Positions 17,251 through 25,820 of a DNA stretch of 32,091 bases are shown in pieces. The position numbers and the translations under genes were made by a program. Each line of letters starts with the position of its first letter. Positions within the stretch are counted from its first letter, which is position 1. Below the pieces are notes generated by a model. The model did no database searches. It was not told where the DNA came from and saw nothing but the letters and a program-made list of their open reading frames with translations. Origin of the DNA: Psychromonas ossibalaenae ATCC BAA-1528 (GTDB lineage: Bacteria; Pseudomonadota; Gammaproteobacteria; Enterobacterales; Psychromonadaceae); contig NZ_KB907026.1 in the NCBI RefSeq assembly GCF_000381745.1, forward strand, positions 1 through 32,091, read 5' to 3'.

Positions 17251-18307
17251 GTTTGATCTTATAAAATATCAGTCACAGCAGCTGCTGTTTCATTTTCAGG
17301 GCGCAATTAAGCTGGAGGGCATTTGCACTGTTTTCGGTGATTCCGGCGCCGGTAAAACTTCATTAATACGCGCATTTGCAGGGTTAGATAACTCGTTTTC
17401 CGGGCTGTTAAATTTCAAGCAGTGTCAATGGCAGAGCAAAACCTCTTTTATTAAAACAGAAAAGCGTAGAATCGGCATGGTCTTTCAGGAACCACGCTTG
17501 TTTCCGCACCTTGATGCACTGGGCAATTTACAGTTGGCGTGCAAAAAAGCGTCGAAAAGTTTATACACTATTAACGAATTAGCTGAATTATTAGATTTCA
17601 GTTCACTGCTCGGTAAAAAAAGTCATCAGCTCTCCGGCGGTCAAAAACAGCGCATTGCTATTGCGCGTGCAATTTTAACTGATCCGCAGCTGCTGATTAT
17701 GGATGAGCCGTTATCATCACTGGATCAGCACAGCCGTAAGTTATTATTACCTTTTATTAAAAATGTCAGCAAAAGTATTCCGATTATCTATATCACCCAT
17801 TCTATGCCTGAGGTTTTCTATCTTAGTCAGCAGATGATTTTAATCGAACAGGGCAGGGTAGAAGCGATTGGAGAGCCTCAGACACTTTTCTTAAATCCTA
17901 AGTTAAGTCTGGCAAAGCATGCACATTCAGGATTACTGCTGAATGTTGATTCGCTTACCTGGGATAAAGATTATTCACTGCTGCATGGTTTAGTGGACAA
18001 TCAGGAAGTTCTTTTAACTGTTGATACTCAGCCTAGCGAAACCAGCCTGCAGATTAAAGTAGAAAGCAAAGATGTGATTATTGCCGCGCAGCGTTTAAGC
18101 GGCAGCTCCCTGCAGAACTGTCTGCAGGTCAGTATTGAGCAGATTGAGCCTTTGTCAGCCGGCAGTGTATTATTAACTCTGAGTACAGGTAAGCAGAAAC
18201 TGCTGGCTAAAATTACTTTAAAATCTTTAACAGAGCTGGATCTGCAGCTTAAACAGACGGTGTTTGCATATATAAAAGCGGTCAGTATTTTAGGGGAATG
18301 TCTGTAA
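17243..18307 (+). CDS. modC: Molybdate ABC transporter ATP-binding protein ModC
   Basis: A 354-residue ATPase with Walker A GDSGAGKTS (32-40), signature LSGGQ (130-134) and Walker B LLIMDE (150-155). The C-terminal third (about 285-354) is a Mop/TOBE-type molybdate-binding domain, as in E. coli ModC (352 residues). It powers molybdate import through ModB. It is the last gene of the mobA-to-modC run. No clear terminator follows, and no ModE-type operator palindrome was seen near modA. Confidence 0.95.
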   Translation: MLEFDLIKYQSQQLLFHFQGAIKLEGICTVFGDSGAGKTSLIRAFAGLDNSFSGLLNFKQCQWQSKTSFIKTEKRRIGMVFQEPRLFPHLDALGNLQLACKKASKSLYTINELAELLDFSSLLGKKSHQLSGGQKQRIAIARAILTDPQLLIMDEPLSSLDQHSRKLLLPFIKNVSKSIPIIYITHSMPEVFYLSQQMILIEQGRVEAIGEPQTLFLNPKLSLAKHAHSGLLLNVDSLTWDKDYSLLHGLVDNQEVLLTVDTQPSETSLQIKVESKDVIIAAQRLSGSSLQNCLQVSIEQIEPLSAGSVLLTLSTGKQKLLAKITLKSLTELDLQLKQTVFAYIKAVSILGECL

Positions 18308-18358
18308 TCCTTTAATTAAGACTTTCCTGTAGTTAAATCTCAGCTTATCTATTTACAT

Positions 18359-18377
18359 GCTAATGATTCTCATTTAC
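18359..18377. promoter_or_regulatory. Candidate Fur box upstream of the EAL-domain gene
   Basis: GCTAATGATTCTCATTTAC matches the 19-base Fur consensus GATAATGATAATCATTATC at 14 positions, including the central AATGAT and TCATT. It is 34 bases before the ATG of the next gene. The match is moderate and unsupported by other evidence. Confidence 0.4.
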
Positions 18378-18410
18378 AGTTCGTGTCAATGTGAATTTAC
18401 GGATAAATGA

Positions 18411-19145
18411 ATGAGTCAGCAAGCCCGCCTACAAGCTCCGCAGTTATTAAGTTTAATGGAAGAAAAACGCTACGGGGTAGAATACCAGCCGATCGTTGCT
18501 GTCGGCAGTAATGAAATTTTTGCCTATGAATGTCTATCGCGTTTTTTCGAAGCAGATAACAGCAGCATTCGCCCGGATCTTGTGTATGCCTCTTTACATG
18601 ATAATCCGCTAAGTCTATTTCAAGTTGAGTATGCACAAAAGATACTGCAGTTATCATATGCACCAGAAAGTACCAATATTTTTGTTAATTTAGATCAGGA
18701 CTCCTATTCAGCTTCTGGTCTGTTAAAAAGCGATAATCCCTTTGTAAAACTATTCAATAACTACCATAAAGCCAACGTGATTGTTGAGCTGATTGAAAAC
18801 TCCCAGCTCAGTGATGCAGTGATGAGTCTGGCGATGATTGATAACCTTGCCCAAAACAATATTAATACGGCGATTGATGATCTTTTTAATCCGCAGTCGA
18901 TGTTATCCACATCCGTGGTGCAGATGGTAGATTTTATTAAGCTGGATAAATATGTGATAAGAAATCAAAATGATAGGAATTTTATGGCGCTGGTAAGCTG
19001 TATGGTAAGTTATGCGCATAACACAGGTAAACAGGTGATACTCGAAGGGGTGGAAACTCAAGATGACTTTGACTTTGCAAAACAGCTAGGTGTCGATTAT
19101 GTGCAGGGTTTTTTATATAAGAGGTTATTTAAACAGGTACAGTAA
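18411..19145 (+). CDS. EAL-domain protein, possible cyclic-di-GMP phosphodiesterase
   Basis: A 244-residue stand-alone EAL domain with no GGDEF domain, membrane span or sensor module. Candidate metal and catalytic residues are E40 (in ECLSR, at the place of EAL), N93, E126, D156-D157, K177, E212, E215 and Q232. The loop-6 motif, usually DDFGTG, reads DDLFNPQS: both aspartates are kept but the FG part is lost. It may hydrolyse cyclic-di-GMP to pGpG, or may be only a binding protein. The gene converges with ubiV, and its 3' end forms one arm of a long shared hairpin. Confidence 0.85.
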   Translation: MSQQARLQAPQLLSLMEEKRYGVEYQPIVAVGSNEIFAYECLSRFFEADNSSIRPDLVYASLHDNPLSLFQVEYAQKILQLSYAPESTNIFVNLDQDSYSASGLLKSDNPFVKLFNNYHKANVIVELIENSQLSDAVMSLAMIDNLAQNNINTAIDDLFNPQSMLSTSVVQMVDFIKLDKYVIRNQNDRNFMALVSCMVSYAHNTGKQVILEGVETQDDFDFAKQLGVDYVQGFLYKRLFKQVQ

Positions 19146-19170
19146 TAACCGTACCTGCCTTAAATAACCT
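19122..19170. terminator. Bidirectional terminator-like hairpin between the EAL gene and ubiV
   Basis: AGGTTATTTAA (19122-19132) plus CAGGTAC (19134-19140) pair with GTACCTG (19151-19157) plus TTAAATAACCT (19160-19170), around a ten-base loop. The stem has 18 pairs with one small internal bulge, and its A/T-rich foot gives U-rich tails on both strands. It overlaps the last codons of the EAL gene and sits between convergent genes. Confidence 0.7.
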
Positions 19171-19174
19171 GTAC

Positions 19175-20053
19175 TTACAGCTGCGTCTGCAGTCCGGAAA
19201 TCTGATGCCAGAATCCGTTGCACTCTTTGCTGTCGAGTATAACCGGTTTATCTAAACCTTTTAATGCGCCGCGGTAGTCACTTAGCACGTCAAAGCTTTC
19301 ACTGCCGGAAGGACTTACCCGCACTACATCTACCAGGCCGTCCATTGACGGCAGATCATTAATCAGGTTATAGCAATATCCCGATTGTGTCTGAATACCG
19401 TTTAGTACAAATACCTGCTGATCTTCCTGTGTGGTTGTTGGACGTCCGGTTGGATATTTAATACAGCACAGTTCGCAGTCGTCTTTGGCTTTATTTTCCG
19501 AGCGTGCAGTGAAGCAGCGTGCTGAGTAGGCAAGCGGCATAAAACCGTGGGAGAAAACCTCAATTTCAAACTGATCGCGAATACCTAAGTTTTCACAGTC
19601 TGCAGCTGTTTTAACTAACCAGTCGCGCGACAGTTCAACCGGCATTACCCAGCGCTGCATACCTTTATTAACAAACAGTTTAAGCACACTGGCGTTATAA
19701 CAGTTAATCGCCGGACCACAGACAAAAGGTACCTTGTTTTCAGCTAATAACTGAATCGCACCCACATCGTTGGCTTCAACTTTCAGGCTGCCGTTTTCAC
19801 ACAGCTGACGTAAAATTTTAACTTCCGAAGGCGCTTCTAGCAGCGCCATGCTGGAAAGAACAATCTCCTTTCCCTGGCCGTCTAATGCTTTGGCCAGTTC
19901 AATCCAGTCACGGGTTTTTAATTCACGACGTTTGCTGCAGACGGTTTCGCCTAAGTAGATAACATCAGCTTCGCTTTTTAATGCCTGGTGGTAAAAATCT
20001 TCTACGGTTTGTTTGGGCCAGTAATAGAGAAGAGGGCCTAATGATAATTTCAC
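19175..20053 (-). CDS. ubiV: UbiV, oxygen-independent ubiquinone hydroxylation protein (U32 family)
   Basis: A 292-residue U32-family protein, the same length as E. coli UbiV (YhbV). The four iron-sulfur cysteines are seen as C39, C180, C193 and C196 or C197. With UbiU it hydroxylates ubiquinone precursors without oxygen, using prephenate as the oxygen source in the E. coli pathway. It starts with GTG, with AAGGA six bases before it. It is 15 bases downstream of ubiU and in the same operon. This would keep ubiquinone available for nitrate respiration through NapGH/NapC. Confidence 0.93.
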   Translation of the reverse strand: MKLSLGPLLYYWPKQTVEDFYHQALKSEADVIYLGETVCSKRRELKTRDWIELAKALDGQGKEIVLSSMALLEAPSEVKILRQLCENGSLKVEANDVGAIQLLAENKVPFVCGPAINCYNASVLKLFVNKGMQRWVMPVELSRDWLVKTAADCENLGIRDQFEIEVFSHGFMPLAYSARCFTARSENKAKDDCELCCIKYPTGRPTTTQEDQQVFVLNGIQTQSGYCYNLINDLPSMDGLVDVVRVSPSGSESFDVLSDYRGALKGLDKPVILDSKECNGFWHQISGLQTQL

Positions 20054-20068
20054 GCTGTTTCCTTAAAT

Positions 20069-21064
20069 TTATTGCCAGTCACGATGATAAGCACCAAGTG
20101 TTGTCTGGCTGCCTTCTGATACGTTTGCAAGAACCGCATTCCACTGCTCTTTTACCTGATAAGCTTCCGGGTTGGCTTTATAGCTGTCAATGGCTTCACG
20201 CCAGACACGGGTTATCTGCTCTACATAAGCTGTACTGCGCTGACGGCCTTCAATTTTGACTGAACAGATACCGGCTTTCATTAACTCCGGCACCATAGAC
20301 AGGGTATTTAAACTGGTCGGCTCTTCCAGTGCGTGATAAAGGTTATTATCAACATTGAATTTACCTTTACACAGGGTTGGATAACCGGCTTTTTCATTAT
20401 CCTGATATCGGTCGATAAGAATATCATTAAGACGAGATTCCAGACCGTTTGCGGTTTCCTGGTAGCGCACAAATTTCGCAGGAGAGCAGGCGCCGACAGT
20501 ATTTGGCGATTCACCGGTGAAATAGGACGACAGATAACAGCGACCTTCCGCCATAATACATAAACTGCCGAAGGCAAACACTTCCAGGTCCATGTCGGTA
20601 TTTCTGGAAAGCTGTTTTACCTGCTGGATTGACAGAACACGCGGCAGCACCACACGTTTCACATTAAAATTCTGCTTATAAAAGTCAATGGCGGCAGTAT
20701 TAGTTGCCGAAGCTTGAACTGAAAGGTGCAGTTCAAGCTCCGGGTATTTATTGGCGGCATAATCGAGTGTAGCGATATCGGCAATAATAGCCGCATTGGC
20801 CCCTAAGTCGACACATTTATCAACGGCATTCTGCCAGCGTTTTTCGCCGCCCGGGTGGGCAAAGGTATTAATGGCGACATGTAAATGCTTGTTATTATCA
20901 CGCACATACTGAGCGCCTTTGGCGAGTTTTTTATCATTAAAATTTAAACCGGCAAAATGACGGGCGTTAGTATCATCTTTCAGACCGACATAAACAGCAT
21001 CGGCACCACAATCAATGGCGGTTTTCAAAGCAGGCAAGCTGCCGGCAGGGCAGAGAAGTTCCAT
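20069..21064 (-). CDS. ubiU: UbiU, oxygen-independent ubiquinone hydroxylation protein (U32 family)
   Basis: A 331-residue protein, the same length as E. coli UbiU (YhbU) and very similar along its whole length (MELLCPAG start; DDTNARHFAGLNF; GESPNTVGACSPA). The iron-sulfur ligands C169, C176, C193 and C232 are at exactly the E. coli positions. It forms the working pair with UbiV. The frame is open nine codons further upstream, but AGGA five bases before the ATG at 21064, and the homologue's N-terminus, fix the start. It is divergent from ubiT. Confidence 0.96.
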   Translation of the reverse strand: MELLCPAGSLPALKTAIDCGADAVYVGLKDDTNARHFAGLNFNDKKLAKGAQYVRDNNKHLHVAINTFAHPGGEKRWQNAVDKCVDLGANAAIIADIATLDYAANKYPELELHLSVQASATNTAAIDFYKQNFNVKRVVLPRVLSIQQVKQLSRNTDMDLEVFAFGSLCIMAEGRCYLSSYFTGESPNTVGACSPAKFVRYQETANGLESRLNDILIDRYQDNEKAGYPTLCKGKFNVDNNLYHALEEPTSLNTLSMVPELMKAGICSVKIEGRQRSTAYVEQITRVWREAIDSYKANPEAYQVKEQWNAVLANVSEGSQTTLGAYHRDWQ

Positions 21065-21167
21065 AAATATCCTAACTATACAAAGTTGCACAATTGTAAA
21101 AAGATATCAGATTGTTTTATTGATATAGGGCAGGAATGCAGAGAAAATTTAACATTAAGGAAAAATA

Positions 21168-21208
21168 TTGATTTAGACTAATTTTTTTTTGACCTTTGCC
21201 TCTATAAT
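21168..21208 (+). promoter_or_regulatory. FNR-type class II promoter of ubiT
   Basis: TTGATTTAGACTAA (21168-21181) has a perfect left FNR half-site and a right half with three of five matches. A perfect -10, TATAAT (21203-21208), is centred 31 bases downstream, the spacing of an FNR-activated class II promoter starting near 21215. The start codon follows at 21238. FNR control of ubiT and ubiUV is known in E. coli. The same site is about 110 bases before ubiU on the other strand and might serve both. Confidence 0.7.
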
Positions 21209-21237
21209 CCAGTCGTTATCAATAACCGGGAAATTCC

Positions 21238-21762
21238 ATGTTTAAATCTGTACTTGCCAATATTCACCATAACCTGGTGATAAATGCCCCTAAAGTGCTT
21301 GCTCTGCCGACTGCACTGTTACCTTTTTTTGTACAAAAAAAATTACTGTCGGAATTATTAGATAACGTTTTTGCTGAAGCTATTGAAGACGGTGATCTAG
21401 AGTTTTTAGAAGAAAAATGGTTAAAAGTAGAAATAACCGATCTGAGACTGACCTGGTATTTAAGCTTTGCCGATAACAAGTTAATTATTGAAGAGAAGTG
21501 TGCACAGGAAGATGTGGTATTTTCCGGTGCGGTTAATGAATTTATTCTGATTGCCGGCAGAAAAGAAGATCCTGATACGCTGTTTTTCCAGCGTCGTTTA
21601 TCTATTCAGGGGGATACTGAACTCGGCTTAGAGATTAAAAATCTGCTGGATAATATTGATTTTGATAATCTGCCCCCGCTGGCACAAAAAGCGATGCATC
21701 ACTTCTCGAACTTCATTCAGCAGGGGTTGAGCGAACCTGTACAAAAAGAAGCTCTCGCTTAA
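21238..21762 (+). CDS. ubiT: UbiT, SCP2-domain accessory factor for anaerobic ubiquinone synthesis
   Basis: A 174-residue protein, equal in length to E. coli UbiT (YhbT). It is built around an SCP2 sterol-carrier lipid-binding domain (about 45-150). The segment DPDTLFFQRRLSIQGDTELGLEIKNLLD is the family hallmark. UbiT is thought to bind isoprenoid quinone intermediates for the oxygen-independent pathway, in place of UbiJ. It is divergent from ubiU, so the three proteins of the pathway sit together. Confidence 0.94.
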   Translation: MFKSVLANIHHNLVINAPKVLALPTALLPFFVQKKLLSELLDNVFAEAIEDGDLEFLEEKWLKVEITDLRLTWYLSFADNKLIIEEKCAQEDVVFSGAVNEFILIAGRKEDPDTLFFQRRLSIQGDTELGLEIKNLLDNIDFDNLPPLAQKAMHHFSNFIQQGLSEPVQKEALA

Positions 21763-22196
21763 TTCGAAACACACCCCATAAAGCAGAGCTGCCTGTTATA
21801 CTTCGGGCAGCACTGTTTTGAGCCGTCTTTGGCTGCTGTAAATTCCTTTTCTATATTCCTGTCTGACTAAATTTTAAACATAGCGTTTGATGTTATGTTA
21901 ATGATTCAGCTACTTTTTATCTTTGTTTTAAAGCTGAAATCACTCTCTGCACAGTATTATTTTTTGCTAAATATCTGCTATTAATTTGAAGCCATAGTCA
22001 AAATTGCATCAGCAATATTGTGCTGGATCAATTTATTCTCTAGCATGAAGCGATGCTATTTTGTACTTTTGCTGCTTTTTTGCACTTTTGTTATAGGTAG
22101 ATCTGCCGATTTTTTAATCATGCAGATAATGCTGATAATGAACGGAATCAATTTTATAACTGAACGGGCTGCCGTTTAGTTACCAGGAATCAGGTA
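21763..22196. other. Gene-free stretch upstream of the ABC importer operon
   Basis: There is no plausible gene in these 434 bases. Visible items are a terminator-like hairpin near ubiT (listed separately), a 7-bp inverted repeat TTCAGCT/AGCTGAA near 21906-21945, a small hairpin TAGCAT-GAAGCG-ATGCTA (22041-22058) followed by TTTTGT, and a tandem GATAATG pair (22125-22131 and 22134-22140). A hairpin AACGG-GCTG-CCGTT (22163-22176) lies just before the ribosome site of the next gene. No promoter is convincing. Confidence 0.4.
21788..21818 (+). terminator. Possible terminator after ubiT
   Basis: GCTGCC (21788-21793) pairs with GGCAGC (21806-21811) around a twelve-base loop, followed by ACTGTTTTG. 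The T-run is short and begins late, so the call is tentative. Confidence 0.45.
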
Positions 22197-23912
22197 ATGT
22201 CTCTATTAGAAGTAAAAAATCTTCGCATTGAATACCCATCTCGTCATGGCGTTCATGCGGCCGTTAAGTCCCTCTCTTTCACCATTGAAAGGGGAGAAAT
22301 TGTCGGTGTTGTGGGAGAGTCAGGTGCCGGTAAATCCACTGTGGGTAATGGTATTATTGACCTTTTAAGTCCTCCTGGTGTTATTGCCAGCGGTGAGGTC
22401 TTTCTTGAAGGTGAAAAAGTATCCGGTTTATCCCCGCAGGAGATGCGTAAAGTTCGCGGCTCCAAAATCGGGTTTATTTTCCAGGATCCGATGACATCAC
22501 TCAATCCGCTATTCACTATTGAACGTCAGTTAACCGAAACAATTCTTGCCAACCTGGATGTTACTCCACAGGAAGCGGTTTCCAGAGCGTTAACATTAAT
22601 GGAGCAGGTCGGTATTCCCGAGCCTCATCTGCGTATTAAGCAGTATCCGCATCAGTTTTCCGGAGGAATGAGGCAGCGTGTGGTGATTGCCATTGCACTT
22701 TCAGGTGAACCGGACTTAATTATTGCCGATGAACCAACTACTGCACTGGATGTATCCATTCAGGATCAGATCCTTAAACTTATCCGCGATTTATGTATTA
22801 AGAAAAATGTCGGCTGTATGCTGGTAACCCATGATATGGGCGTTGTTTCAAATGTCACCGATAAAGTAGCGGTAATGTATCGCGGCGACTTGGTGGAATT
22901 CGGTGCAACGCAGCAGGTGCTCGGCACCCCGGTGCATGACTATACGCGCAGTCTTATCTCTGCGGTTCCCCGTTCAGATATTAAACTGGATCGTTTCCCG
23001 CTGGTTAGTTATATCGAAGAAGCCCATGAAATGGAAAAACTTGATGTTAAAACGCACTGGCTGGGACAAAGTGAAGATCAGAGAATCTACACCGGACCGC
23101 TGCTGAATGTTGAAAATGTCAGTTTACGATTTATTACTAAAGATTCATTTTTTGAAAGCCGCCGTGAATTTGTTCAGGCATCAAATAATGTCAGTTTTCA
23201 GATTCAGGAAGGTGAAACTTTCGGTCTGGTAGGTGAGTCCGGCTCAGGTAAATCTACCATTGCCCGCGTTATTGCCGGCTTATATCCGCCTGATGAGGGC
23301 AAGGTTACTTTTGAAGGTGTTGATTTAACCGCATTGAAGTCGGAAAAAGAACGCCGTCCGATGCGCAGGCAGATGCAGATGGTCTTCCAGAATCCTTATA
23401 CTTCAATGAATCCGCGTATGAAAATATTCGACATCATTGCTGAGCCGATTCGTTTTCATAAGTTAGCTGAATCAGAAGCGCAGACACGTCAGATAGTACA
23501 CGATCTGCTCGACCATGTAGGCCTTGGACGCATGGCGGGTGTGAAATACCCACATGAATTTTCGGGGGGGCAGCGTCAGCGCATTTCCATCGCGCGTGCA
23601 TTAGCAACACGCCCGCGTTTACTGATTTGTGATGAACCGACATCTGCATTAGACGTATCCGTACAGGCGCAGATACTAAACCTGCTGAAAGATCTTCAGG
23701 ATGAACTGAATCTGACTATGCTGTTTATCAGCCATGATCTGCCGGTTATCCGTCAGGTATGTGACCGTATCGGGGTAATGAAACAGGGGCAGTTATTAGA
23801 AATTGCTCCAACAGAACAGTTGTTTACTAACCCGCAGCATGATTACAGTAAACATCTTGTATCTTTAATGCCTGAATTTAAAGGATTAAGAAACGATTTA
23901 GAATCAGCATAA
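22197..23912 (+). CDS. Peptide-type ABC importer, fused dual ATP-binding protein
   Basis: A 571-residue protein with two complete oligopeptide-type ATPase domains in one chain. Domain 1 has Walker A GESGAGKST (40-48), signature FSGGM (154-158) and Walker B LIIADE (174-179). Domain 2 has GESGSGKST (346-354), FSGGQ (455-459) and LLICDE (475-480). Each is followed by the short C-terminal oligopeptide-family segment. It corresponds to DppD plus DppF joined, as in E. coli GsiA and YejF. It heads an operon with a binding protein and two permeases in the order of gsiABCD. The substrate could be peptides, glutathione or a related solute; sequence does not say. Confidence 0.92.
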   Translation: MSLLEVKNLRIEYPSRHGVHAAVKSLSFTIERGEIVGVVGESGAGKSTVGNGIIDLLSPPGVIASGEVFLEGEKVSGLSPQEMRKVRGSKIGFIFQDPMTSLNPLFTIERQLTETILANLDVTPQEAVSRALTLMEQVGIPEPHLRIKQYPHQFSGGMRQRVVIAIALSGEPDLIIADEPTTALDVSIQDQILKLIRDLCIKKNVGCMLVTHDMGVVSNVTDKVAVMYRGDLVEFGATQQVLGTPVHDYTRSLISAVPRSDIKLDRFPLVSYIEEAHEMEKLDVKTHWLGQSEDQRIYTGPLLNVENVSLRFITKDSFFESRREFVQASNNVSFQIQEGETFGLVGESGSGKSTIARVIAGLYPPDEGKVTFEGVDLTALKSEKERRPMRRQMQMVFQNPYTSMNPRMKIFDIIAEPIRFHKLAESEAQTRQIVHDLLDHVGLGRMAGVKYPHEFSGGQRQRISIARALATRPRLLICDEPTSALDVSVQAQILNLLKDLQDELNLTMLFISHDLPVIRQVCDRIGVMKQGQLLEIAPTEQLFTNPQHDYSKHLVSLMPEFKGLRNDLESA

Positions 23913-24010
23913 AGTGCACGGCTTCAGGTGACTTTTACCTGAAGCCGTGACCACCTGCTAATAACAACTAAAAACAGAAAGGGAAATCTTCCCGCTAAAG
24001 GAGCTACTAA

Positions 24011-25561
24011 ATGAAATTCTTCAAAACCAAACTAGCCGTTGCGTTACTGGCTGCAGGTCTAAGTTTTACGTCAAGTGCAGCGGATGTTACAGTTGCCTAT
24101 GATGCCGATCCGGTATCACTTGACCCGCACGAGCAGCTTTCCGGCGGCACTATGCAGATGTCGCATATGCTGTTTGATCCGCTGGTTCGTTTTACAAAAG
24201 AGTTCGACTTTGAAGCGCGTTTAGCTGAAAAGTGGGAAAGAATCGATGCTACAACTTTCCGTTTTAACTTACGCAAGGGTGTTAAATTCCATTCAGGTAA
24301 TACCATGACAGCCGACGATGTTGTCTGGACGTTTAACCGTTTGAAAGTCTCGGGTGACTTCAAAGGTGTATTCGCACCTTATGAAAAAATGGTTAAAGTT
24401 GATGACTACACAGTAGAAATTAAATCAACTGAACCGTACCCGCTGGTGCTGCAGACAGCCACTTATATTTTCCCGATGGACAGTAAGTTCTACTCCGGCC
24501 AGGCTGACGGTAAAGATAAAGGTGCTATCGTAAAACACGGTAACTCTTTTGCATCAACAAACGTATCTGGTACAGGTCCGTTTATTGTCACTTCTCGTGA
24601 GCAGGGAATAAAAGTTGTCTTCGAACGTTTTGACGATTACTGGGATACTAAATCACCGGGAAATGTAGATAAATTAACGCTGGTGCCGATTAAAGAAGAT
24701 GCAACTCGTGTTGCCGCACTGCTTTCAGGTGACGTAGATTTAATCCACCCTGTTGCACCGAATGACCAGAAACGAGTTAAAACCACGAAAGATATCGATT
24801 TAACAACCGTTGCCGGTACACGAATTATTACTTTCCAGATGAATCAGAACAGTAATCCTGCACTTAAAGATGTACGTGTACGTCAGGCAATCGTTCATGC
24901 GATTAACAATAAAGGTATTGTTAAGAAAATCATGAAAGGTTTTGCAACCACTGCCGGACAACAGGGGCCTGCAGGTTATGCTGGTTACGATCAAGCATTG
25001 GTACCACGTTATGATCTGAAAAAAGCTAAGCAGCTGATGAAAGAAGCGGGTTACGAGAAAGGCTTTAAACTTTCTATGATGGCGCCGAATAACCGTTATG
25101 TTAATGATGCCAAGATTGCTCAGGCGGCCTCTGCAATGCTGTCTAAAATCGGTATTAAAGTGGACCTAAAAACTCTGCCTAAAGCTCAATACTGGCCTGA
25201 ATTTGACGTATGTGCAGCGGATATGATGATGATCGGCTGGCATTCAGATACAGAAGATTCTGCAAACTTCTCTGAATTCTTAACCATGACTCGAAATAAA
25301 GAGACTGGTAAAGGTGCATATAACTGCGGCCATTACGCAAACCCTACAGTTGATAACTTAGTTAACAGTGCAAATGCAGAAACTGATCCGGCTAAACGTG
25401 GTGCTATGCTGCAGGAAGTTGAGCAGATTCTTTATAAAGATGCGGCATTTGTACCGCTGCACTGGCAGAACCTTGCATGGGGCGCAAAATCTAACCTTGA
25501 AATTGCACCGATCGTGAATGCACTTAACTTCCCGTACTTTGGTGACCTGGTTGTTAAATAA
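24011..25561 (+). CDS. Extracytoplasmic solute-binding protein family 5 (peptide-type)
   Basis: A 516-residue exported protein with a clear Sec signal peptide (cleavage likely after SSA-A near residue 23). It is not a lipoprotein, as no cysteine lies at the cut. The start of the mature chain (VAYDADPVSLDPH) and the block GVKFHSGNTMTADDVVWTFNRL are typical of family 5 binding proteins such as DppA, OppA, GsiB and NikA. It captures the substrate for the permeases encoded downstream. AAGGAG precedes the ATG by eight bases. A 259-base gap with hairpins follows before the permease genes, which could let the binding protein be made in excess. Confidence 0.92.
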   Translation: MKFFKTKLAVALLAAGLSFTSSAADVTVAYDADPVSLDPHEQLSGGTMQMSHMLFDPLVRFTKEFDFEARLAEKWERIDATTFRFNLRKGVKFHSGNTMTADDVVWTFNRLKVSGDFKGVFAPYEKMVKVDDYTVEIKSTEPYPLVLQTATYIFPMDSKFYSGQADGKDKGAIVKHGNSFASTNVSGTGPFIVTSREQGIKVVFERFDDYWDTKSPGNVDKLTLVPIKEDATRVAALLSGDVDLIHPVAPNDQKRVKTTKDIDLTTVAGTRIITFQMNQNSNPALKDVRVRQAIVHAINNKGIVKKIMKGFATTAGQQGPAGYAGYDQALVPRYDLKKAKQLMKEAGYEKGFKLSMMAPNNRYVNDAKIAQAASAMLSKIGIKVDLKTLPKAQYWPEFDVCAADMMMIGWHSDTEDSANFSEFLTMTRNKETGKGAYNCGHYANPTVDNLVNSANAETDPAKRGAMLQEVEQILYKDAAFVPLHWQNLAWGAKSNLEIAPIVNALNFPYFGDLVVK

Positions 25562-25820
25562 CGCTTTGTAAGAAAGCAGTTATAAAGGCCGACGTGCAGA
25601 TAATGGTCTATCAAACCGCTGCCGTCTGGTTTTAATTAAAGTAATTCACCTCATGCTCTTTGCTTTGTAGTGTGAGGTTTTAAGTTATAACAATGCTTTT
25701 TGCTCATTGTTACAACAAGTCTAAAGCGTTTTAATCAGTACTTTTTGTTGGATTAAACGTTAGTTTTTAAGTCTGTTTTTTTCTAGATTTAATCATTTCA
25801 AATTATATAGGGAAGTATCA
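25562..25820. other. Intra-operon gap with two hairpins between binding protein and permease genes
   Basis: Two structures are visible: ACCTCA (25648-25653) with TGAGGT (25673-25678) followed by TTTT, and TAACAATG (25688-25695) with CATTGTTA (25705-25712) around a nine-base loop. The first could act as a partial terminator. Such hairpins after the binding-protein gene are common in ABC importer operons and are usually taken to raise the ratio of binding protein to permease; that role is inferred here. Confidence 0.5.

Noticed and set aside
13295-18307. The moco and molybdate block considered as a foreign island because of its flanking repeats.
   Set aside because: Base composition and codon style look like those of the neighbouring nap genes, and the repeats are short palindromic elements, not island borders.
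21120-21133. A second FNR box for ubiU beginning with TTGAT.
   Set aside because: The right half (GGCAG) does not match ATCAA, so only a half-site is present.
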